Shown in pieces: positions 63,091 to 64,000 of a stretch of DNA of 64,000 nt. The stretch's first letter is position 1. Each line of letters starts with the position of its first letter. Under the pieces are notes generated by a model. The model was not told where the DNA came from, ran no database searches, and saw only the letters and a list, made by a program, of their open reading frames with translations. Source of the stretch: Microcoleus sp. FACHB-831 (lineage in GTDB: Bacteria > Cyanobacteriota > Cyanobacteriia > Cyanobacteriales > FACHB-T130). The stretch lies in contig NZ_JACJON010000053.1 in the NCBI RefSeq assembly GCF_014695585.1, positions 1 to 64,000 of the forward strand, given 5' to 3'. The position numbers and the translations under genes are program-made.

Positions 63091-64000
63091 ATGGCGCTAA
63101 TAGTCCAAAAATACGGTGGTACTTCGGTTGGAACGGTTGAACGCATTCAAGCAGTCGCGCAGCGCGTTCTCAAAACAGTCCAGATGGGCAACTCCCTAGT
63201 CGTCGTGGTTTCCGCTATGGGTAAGACTACCGACGGACTGGTGAAATTAGCTAAAGAAATCTCCACTAATCCCAGTCGCCGGGAAATGGATATGCTCCTC
63301 TCTACGGGCGAACAAGTAACCATCGCCCTGCTGAGTATGGCATTGCAGGAATTGGGACAGCCAGCAATTTCCCTAACTGGCGCTCAAGTAGGAATTGTTA
63401 CCGAAGCCGAACATACCCGCGCCCGCATTCTCCAGATCAAGACAGAGCGGATGGAGCGGCATTTAAATAACGGTAAGGTGGTTGTAGTGGCTGGTTTCCA
63501 GGGAATCAGCAGCATTGATGAATTAGAAATTACTACCCTTGGACGCGGCGGATCGGATACTTCAGCCGTAGCTTTGGCGGCAGCTTTACGGGCTAATTGT
63601 TGCGAAATATACACTGATGTACCGGGAATTTTTACGACAGATCCGCGCTTGGTGCCAGAAGCGCAGTTGATGAAGGAAATTACCTGCGATGAAATGCTGG
63701 AACTAGCTAGTTTGGGGGCAAAGGTGCTGCACCCCCGCGCTGTAGAGATTGCGCGCAATTATGGCGTGGAGTTGGTGGTGCGTTCTAGTTGGACGGACGA
63801 TCCGGGTACGAGAGTAGTATCGCCGACACCCAAGCCGCGATCGCTCGAAGGTTTGGAAATTGCTCGCCCTGTGGATGCAGTAGAATTTGATACCGACCAA
63901 GCCGCTGTTTCCCTACTGCGCGTACCCGATCGCCCTGGTGTAGCTGCTAGTCTATTCGGTGGTATCGCCAGTCAAAAACTTGATGTGGATTTGATTATCC
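63091..64000 (+). CDS. lysC: aspartate kinase (partial, runs off the window)
   Basis: First 303 codons of a normal-length aspartokinase. It phosphorylates aspartate, the entry to lysine, threonine and methionine synthesis. Kinase motifs: VQKYGGTSVGTVERIQ at the start, STGEQVTIALLSMAL, VAGFQGISSIDELEITTLGRGGSDTSAVALAAAL and the nucleotide-site segment YTDVPGIFTTDPR. The ACT regulatory region has begun at AAVSLLRVPDRPGVAASLFGGIA and continues beyond the window. Start ATG 63091. Confidence 0.96.
   Translation, partial: MALIVQKYGGTSVGTVERIQAVAQRVLKTVQMGNSLVVVVSAMGKTTDGLVKLAKEISTNPSRREMDMLLSTGEQVTIALLSMALQELGQPAISLTGAQVGIVTEAEHTRARILQIKTERMERHLNNGKVVVVAGFQGISSIDELEITTLGRGGSDTSAVALAAALRANCCEIYTDVPGIFTTDPRLVPEAQLMKEITCDEMLELASLGAKVLHPRAVEIARNYGVELVVRSSWTDDPGTRVVSPTPKPRSLEGLEIARPVDAVEFDTDQAAVSLLRVPDRPGVAASLFGGIASQKLDVDLII

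Overview
This window is a cyanobacterial chromosome segment. It has a complete phycocyanin operon, photosystem I subunit PsaD, a photosystem II S4-domain protein, and dozens of GCGATCGC (HIP1) octamers in genes and spacers. Many hairpin-type dispersed repeats and paralogous linker genes suggest a larger, probably filamentous, genome. I cannot name the species. No rRNA, tRNA or CRISPR array was recognised.

Layout. 1-3.5 kb: a frameshifted ISL3-type transposase, a Tat-exported molybdopterin oxidoreductase with its cytochrome b partner, and a small lipoprotein. 3.7-12.5 kb: housekeeping genes (bestrophin, RNase D-like exonuclease, PsaD, ChaB, DUF2584, TrpE, RlpA, PhzF, DUF952). 12.6-16.6 kb: an accessory patch with a RES-type toxin and an MbcA/ParS/Xre-domain antitoxin. 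These are divergent from a LuxR-HTH/NB-ARC/TPR STAND protein whose upstream region carries a perfect 22-bp palindrome; a decayed Rpn/DUF4351 gene follows. 16.6-31.9 kb: M28 peptidase, GH13 hydrolase, a DICT-GAF histidine kinase, a membrane coiled-coil protein, an SDR, the S4 protein, decayed ORFs, Uma2, SerA, PrmA and a methyltransferase.

32.1-38.9 kb (minus strand): cpcB-cpcA-cpcC-cpcD-cpcE-cpcF and three cpcG genes. They encode phycocyanin, its rod linkers, the alpha-subunit bilin lyase and the rod-core linkers. A strong hairpin after cpcA probably makes cpcBA mRNA more abundant than the distal genes.

39.5-64 kb: pseudouridine synthase, Uma2, a translationally coupled siroheme pair (CbiX-type chelatase and CobA), Mn-catalase, MTA phosphorylase, several exported proteins, a WbuC cupin, a caspase-fold protein with both catalytic residues replaced, sulfate adenylyltransferase, MnmA, a SPOR protein, the NAD(P)HX repair enzyme, NDH-2, MsrA, an Omp85 protein, a methyltransferase and the start of aspartate kinase.

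The most distinctive signal is how short hairpin repeats have invaded the segment. One family (cores like CGTTCCCAGGCT/GCCTGGGAACG) occurs in at least five places, including two spacers of the cpc operon and, in frame, the pseudo-caspase gene. A C6/G6 repeat is read through in the M28 peptidase, and a similar one probably in the NAD(P)HX repair gene. Other notable signals are a Shine-Dalgarno region complementary to the conserved Yfr1 sRNA loop, perfect HIP1-centred palindromes placed like terminators, and the palindrome between the toxin-antitoxin locus and the STAND gene.
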